Shown in pieces: positions 1-9,198 of a DNA stretch of 64,000 nt (the stretch's first letter is position 1; each line of letters opens with the position of its first letter). The stretch covers positions 119,981 through 183,980 of the forward strand of contig JAYTOK010000032.1 in the NCBI GenBank assembly GCA_043747835.1. Direction: 5' to 3'. Source of the DNA: CADEED01 sp043747835 (GTDB lineage Bacteria > Pseudomonadota > Gammaproteobacteria > Steroidobacterales > Steroidobacteraceae). The position numbers and the translations under genes are program-made. The notes under the pieces are model-generated. The model did no database searches. It saw only the letters and a list, made by a program, of their open reading frames with translations, and was not told where the DNA came from.

Positions 1-1
1 G

Positions 2-1717
2 CAGAGCGAGCCGCTGTACCGCGCCTACCGCGCGATCGCGGCCGCCGAGGCCGAGCACCTCGATCCCGCGCAACGCCGCGTCATCGAACGCGCGCTCGAG
101 GATTTCCGTCTCTCGGGCGTGGGACTGCCGCAGGAGCGCAAGGAACGATACAAGGCGGTCGTGCGGGAGCTTGCGACGCTGGGTGCGAAGTTCGAGGAGA
201 ACGTGCTCGACGCGATGAACGCGTGGACGCGCCACGTCACGGACGAAACAGAACTCTCCGGGATCAACGCCGTGATCCTGAGTCAGGCGCGCGCGCGCGC
301 CGTGGAGAAGAACCTGCCCGGGTGGGTGCTCGCGCTCGACCAGCCCACCTACGTCGCGGTGCTCACCGACGCCGACTCCGGTGCGCTGCGTCGGGAGTTC
401 TACGAAGCGTGGTCGACGCGCGCGTCCGATCGCGGGCCCAGCGCAGGCAAGTTCGACAACAGCGAGGTCATGCAGAAGATCCTCGCGCTGCGCCACGAAG
501 CGGCGCGGCTGCTCGATTTCCCCAACTACGCCGCGTACGCGCTCGCAACGCGCATGGCGCCCTCGAACGACGCGGTCTTCGAATTCCTGCGCCGCCTCGC
601 GCGCGTCGCGCGCCCGGCGGCGCAGCGCGAAGTCGCCGAGCTCGAATCCTTCGCGGGCCGGAAGCTCGATCCGTGGGACGTGAGCTACTACGCCGAGAAG
701 CTCCAGTCGAAGCTGTTCTCGATCACGCAGGAAGAGCTGCGTCCTTACTTCCCGCTGCCGCGCGTGCTCGAAGGCCTGTTCGCGGTCGCGCAGAAACTCT
801 TCGGCATCAAAATCGTCGAGCGCAGCGGGCTGCCCGTGTATCACCCGGATGCGCGCTTCTTCGAGATCGTCGATTCGACAGGCGCGGTTCGCGCCGGCTT
901 TTATCTCGACGCGTGCGCGCGGCCGAAGAAACGCGCCGGCGCGTGGATGGACGACTGTGTCGGTCGGAAGGATTTCGGGTCGGAGCACACCATTCCGGTC
1001 GCCTATCTCGTCTGCAACTTCCTGCCCGCGAGCGACGGTAAACCCGCGCTGCTCACGCACGACGATGTCGTGACGATGTTTCATGAGTTCGGCCACGGCC
1101 TGCACCACATGTTGACGCGCATCGGGTATCCCTCGATCGCCGGCATCAACGGCGTCTCGTGGGATGCGGTCGAGCTGCCGAGCCAGTTCCTCGAGAACTT
1201 CGCGTGGCGCCCCGAGGTGCTCGCGACGATGGCGCGGCATTTCGAAACCGGCGAACCGCTGCCGACGGACAAGCAGGCGAAGCTGCTCGGCTCGCGCACA
1301 TTCCAGGCCGGACTCGCGACGATGCGGCAGATCGAGTTCGCGCTGTTCGATTTCAGGCTGCATGCGGAGTACGACCCGGCGAAGGGCGCGCGCGTCGCCG
1401 AGATCCTCGCCGAGGTTCGCGCCGAGGTATCGGTGATCCCGGCGCCGGAGTGGAATCGCTTCCCGCACAACTTCGGCCACATCTTCGCGGGCGGCTACGC
1501 CGCGGGTTACTACAGCTACAAATGGGCCGAGGTGCTCGCGGCCGACGCGTTCGCGGCGTTCGAGGAACGCGGCGTGTTCGATCGCGGCGTCGCGCAGCGT
1601 TTTCTCGATTCGATCCTGTCGCAGGGCGGCTCGAAGAAGGCGCTGGATGCGTTCGTCGATTTCCGCGGCCGCGAACCGGACGTCAATGCGCTGTTGAAGC
1701 AACAGGGCCTCGCGTAG
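2..1717 (+). CDS. prlC: M3 family oligopeptidase A (5' truncated by window edge)
   Basis: Cytoplasmic zinc metallopeptidase that degrades oligopeptides, including cleaved signal peptides. The reading frame is open from base 2, so the start lies before the window; about 571 residues are present against roughly 680 usual for oligopeptidase A. The zinc motif HEFGH is encoded at 1082-1096 inside TMFHEFGHGLHHM, and the distal M3 segment HNFGHIFAGGYAAGYYSY, with the family's substrate-binding Gly/Tyr residues, is near 1465-1520. The stop TAG shares its last base with the GTG start of the next gene, so the two are likely co-translated. A GTG at 119 gives a shorter frame but the upstream residues fit the family helix, so I read it as internal. 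Confidence 0.93.
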   Translation, partial: QSEPLYRAYRAIAAAEAEHLDPAQRRVIERALEDFRLSGVGLPQERKERYKAVVRELATLGAKFEENVLDAMNAWTRHVTDETELSGINAVILSQARARAVEKNLPGWVLALDQPTYVAVLTDADSGALRREFYEAWSTRASDRGPSAGKFDNSEVMQKILALRHEAARLLDFPNYAAYALATRMAPSNDAVFEFLRRLARVARPAAQREVAELESFAGRKLDPWDVSYYAEKLQSKLFSITQEELRPYFPLPRVLEGLFAVAQKLFGIKIVERSGLPVYHPDARFFEIVDSTGAVRAGFYLDACARPKKRAGAWMDDCVGRKDFGSEHTIPVAYLVCNFLPASDGKPALLTHDDVVTMFHEFGHGLHHMLTRIGYPSIAGINGVSWDAVELPSQFLENFAWRPEVLATMARHFETGEPLPTDKQAKLLGSRTFQAGLATMRQIEFALFDFRLHAEYDPAKGARVAEILAEVRAEVSVIPAPEWNRFPHNFGHIFAGGYAAGYYSYKWAEVLAADAFAAFEERGVFDRGVAQRFLDSILSQGGSKKALDAFVDFRGREPDVNALLKQQGLA

Positions 1718-2523
1718 TGAGCGAGCCCGCCTCGGGCGCCGAATCGGACAGACAATTCTCGATCGCGACCTGGAACGTGAACTCATTGCGCGTGCGCGCG
1801 GAGCAGCTCACCGAGTGGTTGCGCACGCACGCGCCCGACGTCGTCGCCCTGCAGGAAACCAAAATCCAGGATCCCGACTTCCCGCACGCACACTTCGCGG
1901 CGGCGGGGTACCACTGCGCGTTCAGCGGTCAGAAGACCTATAACGGAGTTGCGCTGCTCGCGCGTCATCCACTAACGGACCTCGTCCGCGACATTCCCGG
2001 TTTCGACGACGCACCCCGAAGAGTGCTGGCGGCAACGGTCGGCGGATTTCGGGTGATCAACCTCTACGTGCCGAACGGCCAGGCGCCGGGCTCGGAGAAA
2101 TTCGCTTATAAACTGCGCTGGCTCGAGGCGCTGACGCGTTGGCTGAAGGAAGAAGCCGCGGCGCATCCGAATCTCGTCGTGCTCGGCGACTTCAACGTCG
2201 CTCCGGAAGATCGCGACGTGCACGACCCCGCCGCGTGGTTGGGCTGCGTTCACGTCAGTTCCGAAGAGCGCGCGGCACTGAAAGCGATCACCGACCTCGA
2301 TCTCGTCGACGCCTTCCGTCACTTCGAGCAGTCCGGGAACTCGTTCAGCTGGTGGGATTACCGCCAGGGCGGCTTCCGCCGCAACAATGGGATGCGCATC
2401 GATCTGATTCTGGTGCATCGGCAATTGCTGTCGCGCCTGACGGCCTGTTACATCGACGTCGAGCCGCGACGCGTGGAGCGCGCGTCGGATCACACGCCCG
2501 TCGTGGCGCGTTTCAACGTCTGA
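1717..2523 (+). CDS. xthA: Exodeoxyribonuclease III (AP endonuclease family)
   Basis: Mg-dependent AP endonuclease and 3'-5' exonuclease of base excision repair, exonuclease-endonuclease-phosphatase fold, 268 aa. Motifs seen: ATWNVNSLR near the N terminus, LQETKIQD with the metal-binding Glu, LGDFNVAPEDRDVHDP in the middle, and C-terminal ASDHTPVVARF with the catalytic Asp-His. The GTG start is chosen because it overlaps the TAG of the peptidase gene by one base (TAGTG) and gives a short tail before the conserved core; a longer frame upstream only runs inside the peptidase gene. No promoter is expected between the two genes. Confidence 0.93.
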   Translation: MSEPASGAESDRQFSIATWNVNSLRVRAEQLTEWLRTHAPDVVALQETKIQDPDFPHAHFAAAGYHCAFSGQKTYNGVALLARHPLTDLVRDIPGFDDAPRRVLAATVGGFRVINLYVPNGQAPGSEKFAYKLRWLEALTRWLKEEAAAHPNLVVLGDFNVAPEDRDVHDPAAWLGCVHVSSEERAALKAITDLDLVDAFRHFEQSGNSFSWWDYRQGGFRRNNGMRIDLILVHRQLLSRLTACYIDVEPRRVERASDHTPVVARFNV

Positions 2524-2720
2524 ATTCGTGAAAAAGCGTGAAGACTGACGGGCGACCGTCGAACCGCTTTACAGTATTCCGTAACACCGCGCGAACTAGG
2601 TACTTCCCGTTCGTGACGTACCTCACGGCCGCTCCCGGCCCAGAGTTCGTCCGCTTCTCTTTCAGGCCCGCCGTGCCTAGACTCGGATCATCTTGTTAGC
2701 TCCCCTCATTCAGGTCCTGC

Positions 2721-3719
2721 GTGCAAGCTGAATCCCGCCGCAGCGATTACGACGTCACCGACACGGTACTCGTGAGCTCGGCGGCCGACGTTCGCGCCGC
2801 GGTCGAGGAGTTGTTCGAGCGCGTGTGGCCCGGTCAGAAATTTCCCGCGTTCGCGCACGTGTTCGGCGACTTCGAGCGAATGTTCTCGGGCCGCATGCCC
2901 GGCTACTTCGGCGTCGACACCGTCTATCACGACCAGCAGCACACGCTCGACATCACGCTCGCCACGGCACGCCTGATCGCGGGCCACGACCTCACCGTTC
3001 CCGACTCGCAGAAGTTCGGTCCCGAGCGCGCGATGCTCGGCATCGTCGTCGCGCTGTTCCACGATGTCGGCTACCTGCGCACGACGCGCGACGGTGACGT
3101 GCCGAACGGCGCGGAGTTCACGACCGTGCACGTCTCGCGCGGCGCGGCGTTCCTCAGGGACTATCTACCCAAGATCGATCTCGGTTCGTGGTCGGCCATT
3201 GCGGCGGAGATCATCCACTACACGGGCTACGAACGGCCGTTCAAGTCGATCGTCGCGCCCGATCCGCGCGATCACAAACTCGGGCACCTCGTCGGCACCG
3301 CGGATCTCATGGCGCAGATGGCCGACCGCTGCTACCTCGAGAAGTGCCGCGACCGGTTGTATGCCGAGTTCGTGCTTGCCGGAGTGGCCCTGCCGATCGG
3401 CGAAAACGGGCACGTGAAGGTGCGTTACGCATCGGGCCTCGACCTGCTGCGCCAGACGCCGAAGTTCGTGTTCGACATGCGCGCGAAGCGGCTCGACGGC
3501 GAGTTCAACCGCGCGTATCGCCACCTCGAGGTCCTGTACAAGGGCCGCAACCCGTACATGGAAGCGATCGACCGCAATCTCGAATATCTGCAGCGCATCC
3601 TGCGCAGCGAGAACTGGCGCCTGCTGCGGCGTCAGCCGCCCGTGTTCACCGGCGTCGAAGACTCCATGACGACGACGCGCACGCTGATGCTGGGCGCGAT
3701 CAAGAAAGTCTGGGGTTGA
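2721..3719 (+). CDS. HD-domain phosphohydrolase-like protein
   Basis: 332 aa cytoplasmic protein of the HD metal-dependent phosphohydrolase superfamily. YHDQQHTLD around residue 70 supplies an early His and LFHDVGYLR around residue 112 is the HD signature; later EIIHYTGY and HLVGTADLMAQMADR carry further His and Asp ligands expected of the fold. The substrate cannot be told from sequence. The start is GTG after a weak purine stretch. It stands alone: about 200 bases separate it from xthA and the next gene is convergent five bases later. The C terminus has Arg-rich helices that could bind nucleic acid or a partner, which is inference only. Confidence 0.75.
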   Translation: MQAESRRSDYDVTDTVLVSSAADVRAAVEELFERVWPGQKFPAFAHVFGDFERMFSGRMPGYFGVDTVYHDQQHTLDITLATARLIAGHDLTVPDSQKFGPERAMLGIVVALFHDVGYLRTTRDGDVPNGAEFTTVHVSRGAAFLRDYLPKIDLGSWSAIAAEIIHYTGYERPFKSIVAPDPRDHKLGHLVGTADLMAQMADRCYLEKCRDRLYAEFVLAGVALPIGENGHVKVRYASGLDLLRQTPKFVFDMRAKRLDGEFNRAYRHLEVLYKGRNPYMEAIDRNLEYLQRILRSENWRLLRRQPPVFTGVEDSMTTTRTLMLGAIKKVWG

Positions 3720-3723
3720 GCCT

Positions 3724-4449
3724 CTAGGCGAGCCGAGGAGAGACTAGCGCCGCTGGGGGCGGACGGTCCACGTTCACCACGTAACTCGCGAAGTGCCGAT
3801 CGAGGCCTTCCAGAATCTCCGCTCTTCCGTCGATGTCGGCCGCCGCGAGCACGTCGCGCAACGCAGCCGGGTCGAGCGCGCGCGCGGCGCGCGCGGCGAC
3901 CGCCGCGTGCGACAGGTGCCAGGGCTCGGGACGCACACCACCGCGATCCGTGTCGTACGGCCGGAAGAATCCGAATGCGTGCATATGCGCATCCAGCCAG
4001 GTTGTCAGGCGCGCGAATGGACCGGCGGGCCCGTATTCGGCGGGGACCACCTGGAACTTGTACGCCGCGGGCAGCGCCGCGCGATCCATGACGTCGAAGT
4101 CGGTTCCCCAATGGTGCCGACTCGCGCCCGGCAACGCGGACCACCAGCAAATGGCCTCGACGCGGCGCGCCGGCGGTAGCGAGAGCGCATCGAGTTTTTC
4201 GCCATCGCGGTCCTGCATCGGACGCTCGCCGCGGTACTTGCTGTTCCAGATCGCGAGCTGCCGGTCGAAATCCCGAAAGCCCGAGAACGCCACGAGGTCG
4301 ATTCCTTCGGCTGCCGCCGCGGCACGCATGGCCTGGAAAGGAACCACGACCTCACGGTGCAGCAGCACGGGCGGATCGGACAGCTCCGCCAGGTGGGTCC
4401 GTGCCCGGCCAGTGAGCTCGTCCAGCGTGAATTCAGGGACTTGCGGCAT
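3724..4449 (-). CDS. D-alanyl-D-alanine carboxypeptidase, M15B/VanY-like
   Basis: Zinc peptidase of the M15B family, expected to trim the terminal D-Ala of peptidoglycan stem peptides or related substrates. The core shows SGFRDFDRQLAIW, then SRHHWGTDFDVMD with the His and Asp zinc ligands (SxHxxGxAxD pattern) and, near the C terminus, EPWHLSH with the third His. No signal peptide is visible, which is odd for a cell wall enzyme. An upstream TTG at 4473 would add eight residues; ATG at 4447-4449 is preferred because residues before it do not look conserved. It converges with the HD gene with only four bases between the stops. Confidence 0.82.
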   Translation of the reverse strand: MPQVPEFTLDELTGRARTHLAELSDPPVLLHREVVVPFQAMRAAAAAEGIDLVAFSGFRDFDRQLAIWNSKYRGERPMQDRDGEKLDALSLPPARRVEAICWWSALPGASRHHWGTDFDVMDRAALPAAYKFQVVPAEYGPAGPFARLTTWLDAHMHAFGFFRPYDTDRGGVRPEPWHLSHAAVAARAARALDPAALRDVLAAADIDGRAEILEGLDRHFASYVVNVDRPPPAALVSPRLA

Positions 4450-4654
4450 GGCCGGAATCGTACCCCACTCCAACCGGACGCCCGTGCGCGGGTTTCACAC
4501 CATGTTCTGACACATCGTCCGCGGAACCGGGACTCGATAGCGGTAATAGTCGACATAGCGTGGTGTCTGCGGGTTGCGAATGTGGCTCCCCCCGGAATCG
4601 CCCGGGTAAGATGCCGGCAAATTAGAAGACCCCACTCGGGACCCTCGCCAGACC

Positions 4655-7156
4655 GTGACCATCGTCAGTTTCAAGAGCAAGTACATTGCCGTGGCCATCA
4701 TCACGGCGATCGTCGTGTCGCTGGCGGTGGGAGCCATCCTCATCTACGCGAATCGCGCGCAGCACGTCGCGCTCATCGACTCCGCGGCCGCCGATGCGCG
4801 GAACCGCGTGTTGGGCGAACTCACGTTGCGCGCTACGGAGACAGCAAAGCGGCTGGGCGACAAGGTCGCCGACCACGTGTTGCGCGATGAACGCGACGCG
4901 GCAATCCTCGAAGTCGATCAGTTCAAGACCGACGCCACGCTCATGGGCGTCATATTACGCGGCGCCACCGGCAACGAGATCTACTCGTGGCGCCGGCCGC
5001 CCGAGGCGAACGGCACCATCTCGCGCAGCGTGACTACACCCGTGCGCGCGAACATCGAAGCGATGCCCGGCGTGCTCACGCCCCAGACCGTCGGCGAGAT
5101 CGAAATCGAAATCCGTTCGCTCGAGAGTTCCCCGGAGTCGGCGATCGCACGCGCGCACTTCGACGCGATGCAACGCAGTCAGTTGCGCAAGTCGCTGTTC
5201 GTCGCGGGCGGAATGGGCGGCATCGCGCTTGCGGTCGGTCTCACGCTCGCGTGGTGGGCGGGCCGGCGCATGAACCTGCCGATCTCGACGCTGATCCGCA
5301 GCGCGGACCGCATCGCCCAGGGTGACTACACGCGCCCGCTCGAGGTCGGACGCCGCGACGAGCTCGGCGAGCTGCAGGCGGCGCTCGAGCGCATGCGCCA
5401 GAAGCTGCGCCAAACGACGATCAACAAGAACTACCTCACGAACGTGCTCGGCAGCATGACCGACGCGGTGTTCGTGACGTCGCCCGACGGCGTGATCCGC
5501 ATGGCCAACCCGTCGGCCTGCAAGCTGCTGTCGTGGGGCGAGGACGAACTCGTCGGCCGCACGATCGTCTCGATCTTCGACGAACGCGAGCGCGGCGACT
5601 TCGACATGCTGCGCGCTTCGCAGGACACGCGCGAAGCCATCGTCAAGACGCGTCACGGCCAAACTATTCCCGTCGCGATCACCGGCTCGCAGATCACGAC
5701 TGACGACCCGCAGTACCAAGGCACTATCTTTGTAGTACGAAACGTCACGGAGCGAAAGCGGGCCGAGCGTCGCATTCGTTACCTCGCGCGTTACGACGCG
5801 CTGACGAAGGTGCCGAACCGGATGCAGTTCCAGCACCTGCTGCAGCAGGCGATCGCGCGGTCGGTGCGCAACCGCACGAGTCTCGCGCTGCTGTATCTCG
5901 ACATGGACCGGTTCAAGGAAATCAACGACACGTTCGGTCACGCCGCCGGCGACCGCACGCTCGAGATCCTCACCGAGCGCCTCACGCGCGCGCTGCCGCA
6001 GGAAACGACCATCGGCCGCCTCGCGGGCGATGAGTTCGCGATGTTCGTGGACGATCTCGCAGGCGACGCGGACAACCGCGGGACGGTCGCGCAGATCGCG
6101 CGCACGATCCTCGCCGAGATCGGCCGCGCGTTTCAGTTGCAGGAACACGAAGTGTTCCTGACGGCCAGTATTGGCGTTGCCTTCTGTCCCCGTGATGCCG
6201 AGAACGTCATCGACCTGATCCGCAACGCGGACGCGGCGATGTACCACTCGAAGCAGAACGGTGGAAACTCTTTTGCGTTCTACTCGCCCGAGATGAACGC
6301 GGCTGCCGTCGAGCGGCTCATGCTCAAGAGCAAGTTGCGTCGCTCGCTCGAGCGCGACGAGTTCTTGATGCATTACCAGCCGAAGGTGGATCTGCGCGAC
6401 GGCAAGATCGTCGGCGCCGAGGCCCTGCTGCGCTGGCGCCTGCCGGGCCACGGCGACATCCCGCCCTCGCACTTCATCCCGCTCGCGGAAGAAACGAACC
6501 TCATCCTCGAAGTCGGCGAGTGGGTGCTCAACCGCGTGTGCCAGGATTATCGCGAGCTGCAGCAGACGGTGACGACGCCGGGCCGCATCTCGCTGAACCT
6601 GTCGCTCAAACAGTTGCGTCAGGCGAGCTTCATCCTTCGCTTCCGTTCGGTGTTCCGCAAACACGGCGTCTCACCGACCTGCTTCGAGCTCGAGATCACC
6701 GAGACCACGCTCATGGCGGACAGCAAGCGCACGCTGCACCTGCTCGACGAGCTGTATGCGATGGGCCTGCACCTGTCGATCGACGATTTCGGCACGGGAT
6801 ACTCCTCGCTGTCGGCGTTGCAGCAGTTCCCGATCGGCACGCTCAAGGTCGACCAGTCCTTCGTTCGCGACGTCGACGACGACGAGAGCGACGCGACGAT
6901 CGTCCGCACGGTGATCGAGATGGGACGCAGCCTCAAGATGAACGTGATCGCCGAAGGCGTGGAGACGCTCGGACACCTCAATTTCCTGCGCCGGCATCAC
7001 TGCGGTTTTGGTCAGGGCAAATTGTTCGGCGAGCCTTGTACGCTCGAGGAACTGCGCCTGCTGCTCGCGCAGCAGCAGGAAAAGGGTCCGGCGTTCGCGG
7101 GACTGATCGCGCAAGCGTCGAGCAACGAGAAGTTCGCGAAGCCGCGCGTCGTCTGA
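4655..7156 (+). CDS. Membrane HAMP-PAS-GGDEF-EAL cyclic-di-GMP protein
   Basis: 833 aa inner-membrane protein that makes and/or breaks cyclic-di-GMP. Order: transmembrane helix about residues 9-31, a periplasmic sensor region to about 175, second helix about 178-198, HAMP to about 255, PAS about 260-370, GGDEF about 375-540, EAL about 555-805. The GGDEF signature reads RLAGDEFAMF, a variant found in active cyclases. The EAL domain keeps EALLRW, the LEITET Glu, IDDFGTGYSSL, KVDQSF and VIAEGVET, so phosphodiesterase activity looks intact. The GTG start has little ribosome-binding signal. The dense minus-strand frame inside it is a codon shadow. Confidence 0.92.
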   Translation: MTIVSFKSKYIAVAIITAIVVSLAVGAILIYANRAQHVALIDSAAADARNRVLGELTLRATETAKRLGDKVADHVLRDERDAAILEVDQFKTDATLMGVILRGATGNEIYSWRRPPEANGTISRSVTTPVRANIEAMPGVLTPQTVGEIEIEIRSLESSPESAIARAHFDAMQRSQLRKSLFVAGGMGGIALAVGLTLAWWAGRRMNLPISTLIRSADRIAQGDYTRPLEVGRRDELGELQAALERMRQKLRQTTINKNYLTNVLGSMTDAVFVTSPDGVIRMANPSACKLLSWGEDELVGRTIVSIFDERERGDFDMLRASQDTREAIVKTRHGQTIPVAITGSQITTDDPQYQGTIFVVRNVTERKRAERRIRYLARYDALTKVPNRMQFQHLLQQAIARSVRNRTSLALLYLDMDRFKEINDTFGHAAGDRTLEILTERLTRALPQETTIGRLAGDEFAMFVDDLAGDADNRGTVAQIARTILAEIGRAFQLQEHEVFLTASIGVAFCPRDAENVIDLIRNADAAMYHSKQNGGNSFAFYSPEMNAAAVERLMLKSKLRRSLERDEFLMHYQPKVDLRDGKIVGAEALLRWRLPGHGDIPPSHFIPLAEETNLILEVGEWVLNRVCQDYRELQQTVTTPGRISLNLSLKQLRQASFILRFRSVFRKHGVSPTCFELEITETTLMADSKRTLHLLDELYAMGLHLSIDDFGTGYSSLSALQQFPIGTLKVDQSFVRDVDDDESDATIVRTVIEMGRSLKMNVIAEGVETLGHLNFLRRHHCGFGQGKLFGEPCTLEELRLLLAQQQEKGPAFAGLIAQASSNEKFAKPRVV

Positions 7157-7286
7157 CCGGTTCGCCCCTCGATTGCTCTAGTTAGCGTTCCCGCCGCCGG
7201 AATAGCTAGCCCCGATAGGCATCGGCCCGCGGTTGATGCAAGATGCCCCTGCCTATCCAATTCCCACAAGAGGCATCGGGGGACAC

Positions 7287-8537
7287 ATGAAGATGATTTT
7301 CGCCGCAGCTTTCGCGCTGCTCGCCCAGACCGCTTTGGCCCATGGACCCGGCCAGGACCCGCGCTACCGCGTCGAAGAAGTGCGGCCGCCGGCTTCGTTC
7401 TCGCAGGGATGTCTCGACGGCTACCGCGTGTTCTCGCAAGGCGTATCCGTCAATGACTTCGGCATCGTCGCCGGAAATTTCAACTGCTACACGCAGGTCG
7501 ATGGGCCTGCCGGCGTCGTGAAAACGAATGGCGGACCATTCCTCTGGTCCCCCTGGTTCGGCGGCGTCGAGCTGCAAGATGGTGACCCGACGAACGCGGC
7601 ATTCGCGACGTCGTTCAACAACCGCGGCGAAGCTTTCGGCGGCATTTTCCCGCCGAATTCGATTCTCCATGGCGTGCGCTGGCCGCTCGGCGGCGGCATG
7701 GAAACCTTGTTCAGCGACGCGTCCTGTCAGGCATTCGGACTCGACCTCAACATCGCGGTCGCTGGCAACGGCCGGTACAACGTCGGCTTCGGCTGGCGCC
7801 TCGCGCCCGAGCTCGGATCGCCCTACGATTTTCTGTGCCTCCAAAGCTTTTGGCTCATCAAGACGCCGTCGGGAGCCGAGGTGCGCGGCCCGATGGGCGA
7901 GGCGCGCGACATCAACGCGCTGAACGTCGCCGTCGGCACTTTGGCAAGCCAGACGTCGCAGGTCTCGTCGGCCATCCGTTACAACCTCGTCAACGGCCAG
8001 CAACGCATACTGAACACCGGCGATGCCAGCCACCGTCCGCTGCCCACCGACATCAACGATCTCGGCGAAGTCTCGGGATACATCTCGGTAGTTCCGGCGC
8101 CGGACGATCCGAACACCTGCGCGTCGGGTATCGCGGTGCGCTGGGACCGTAACGATCGCGAAACCCGGTTGCCTCTCCTGGCCGGCGACGTCGCGAGCCG
8201 CGCCTGGGCCATGGGCTACGACGGCGACACGTACGGCGAGTCGGGCCCCGGTGAATACTGCGAGCCGCGGTATTCCGAGAACGAGACCGCAGTGGTTTGG
8301 CGCAATGGACGGGTGTTCGACCTCAATGCGTCGATCTCGCCGAGCGCGCGCATCACGCTCGTTTCGGCCACCGCCGTCAATCGCTGGGGACAGGTGGTCG
8401 GGTACGGTTACCGCAACGACGACCCGCTGCTCATCTGCCCGCGATTCCAGATCGATCCGGTGACCGGGATTCCGACGTACGACCTGTCGGAGCGCTGCCG
8501 CCGTGGGCGCATTTTCCTGCTGACTCCGAATCGCTGA
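7287..8537 (+). CDS. Secreted HAF-repeat protein
   Basis: 416 aa exported protein. ATG at 7287 is chosen because GGGGGA lies five bases upstream and the protein then begins with a clean Sec signal peptide (MKMIFAAAFALLAQTALA, cut near residue 18). The mature part carries at least five copies of a short motif resembling the HAF extracellular repeat: VNDFGIVAG, FNNRGEAFG, INALNVAVG, INDLGEVSG and VNRWGQVVGYG, spaced through the chain, each ending in Gly before a beta-strand. HAF proteins are poorly understood; a surface or secreted beta-propeller-like fold is an inference. No PEP-CTERM or other sorting tail is seen. A strong hairpin follows the stop codon. Confidence 0.8.
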   Translation: MKMIFAAAFALLAQTALAHGPGQDPRYRVEEVRPPASFSQGCLDGYRVFSQGVSVNDFGIVAGNFNCYTQVDGPAGVVKTNGGPFLWSPWFGGVELQDGDPTNAAFATSFNNRGEAFGGIFPPNSILHGVRWPLGGGMETLFSDASCQAFGLDLNIAVAGNGRYNVGFGWRLAPELGSPYDFLCLQSFWLIKTPSGAEVRGPMGEARDINALNVAVGTLASQTSQVSSAIRYNLVNGQQRILNTGDASHRPLPTDINDLGEVSGYISVVPAPDDPNTCASGIAVRWDRNDRETRLPLLAGDVASRAWAMGYDGDTYGESGPGEYCEPRYSENETAVVWRNGRVFDLNASISPSARITLVSATAVNRWGQVVGYGYRNDDPLLICPRFQIDPVTGIPTYDLSERCRRGRIFLLTPNR

Positions 8538-8543
8538 AGAGCC

Positions 8544-8571
8544 GCGCCCGCCGGAGAAATCCGGCGGGCGC
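8544..8571. terminator. Bidirectional hairpin terminator between convergent genes
   Basis: Perfect 12-bp GC-rich stem (8544-8555 pairing with 8560-8571) closed by a GAAA tetraloop. On the plus strand a run of five T follows at 8584-8588, inside the 3' end of the convergent gene. It sits exactly between the stops at 8537 and 8577, as a shared terminator should. Confidence 0.8.
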
Positions 8572-8576
8572 CGCGC

Positions 8577-9167
8577 TCAATCCTTTTTCGACGACGGATC
8601 CACGCAACCGCGGCCGGCGGGCGCGGCGCTATCGAGCCGGCCGACCAGGTCGGCGATCCGCCGTGCATTGACCGCGCGATCGACGATGACCATCTGGTTG
8701 GAATTCGGATCCGCGGCCATGTGAGCCGCCTGCGGCATCAGCGGGCGCAGGATCGGCACGAGCTGCGCCGTGCACGCGTTCTTCGCCGTCAGCAGCAGCG
8801 TGACCCACTCGTCGTCGGCGGCCTTGAAGCGCGCGTCCGTATAAACCGGCGTCGGCTGCTGGCGCGCGCTGGCATCCGGAACAACGACGGTGACGTCGCC
8901 GGTCGTGACGACGACGAATTGATGAACGGTCGCGAGCGCCAGCAACTGTTCGTACGTGATCTTGTTCGCGTCGATGCCGACCAGTCCGCCGATGGCGCGC
9001 ACCCGCGGATCGACGATGAACTTCTTGCCGCTGCGTTTGGCATAGCCGGCGATGATGTCGGCCAACTCCATTCCTGCGTCGCCGGATATCGAGGCCGAGC
9101 CTTGCGCGCCGCAAATGAGCGGCAGCGTTGCAACGGCGGTGACGAACAGTGTCTTCACGATCCTCAT
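8577..9167 (-). CDS. Secreted protein resembling secretin (GspD-type) N-domains
   Basis: 196 aa with a signal peptide (MRIVKTLFVTAVATLPLICGAQ). The mature part, ELADIIAGYAKRSGKKFIVDP followed later by VPILRPLMPQAAHMAAD and NQMVIVDRAVNARRIADLV, matches the order of the N0/N1 ring-building domains found at the front of type II secretion secretins, but the outer-membrane barrel is absent. It could be a free-standing accessory of the secretion system or an unrelated user of the fold. The start codon has an AGGGAGT-like sequence upstream. It lies 31 bases downstream of another secreted-protein gene, so they are probably one operon. GspA and GspB genes are 19 kb away. Confidence 0.7.
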   Translation of the reverse strand: MRIVKTLFVTAVATLPLICGAQGSASISGDAGMELADIIAGYAKRSGKKFIVDPRVRAIGGLVGIDANKITYEQLLALATVHQFVVVTTGDVTVVVPDASARQQPTPVYTDARFKAADDEWVTLLLTAKNACTAQLVPILRPLMPQAAHMAADPNSNQMVIVDRAVNARRIADLVGRLDSAAPAGRGCVDPSSKKD

Positions 9168-9198
9168 GTCCTACTCCCTGTGATTGTTCTCGAACGTT

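Noticed and set aside
6000..6060. Possible inactive GGDEF because the motif reads AGDEF
   Set aside because: AGDEF variants are known in active diguanylate cyclases, so I do not call it degenerate.
4955..6664. Long minus-strand open frame (569 aa) inside the GGDEF-EAL gene
   Set aside because: Arg/His/Ala-rich composition with no recognisable motif, wholly inside a gene with intact domains; a GC-codon shadow.
7214..7257. GATAGGCA ... TGCCTATC pair in the leader of the HAF-repeat gene, considered as a riboswitch
   Set aside because: Only 8 bp with a 28-base loop and no conserved riboswitch core.
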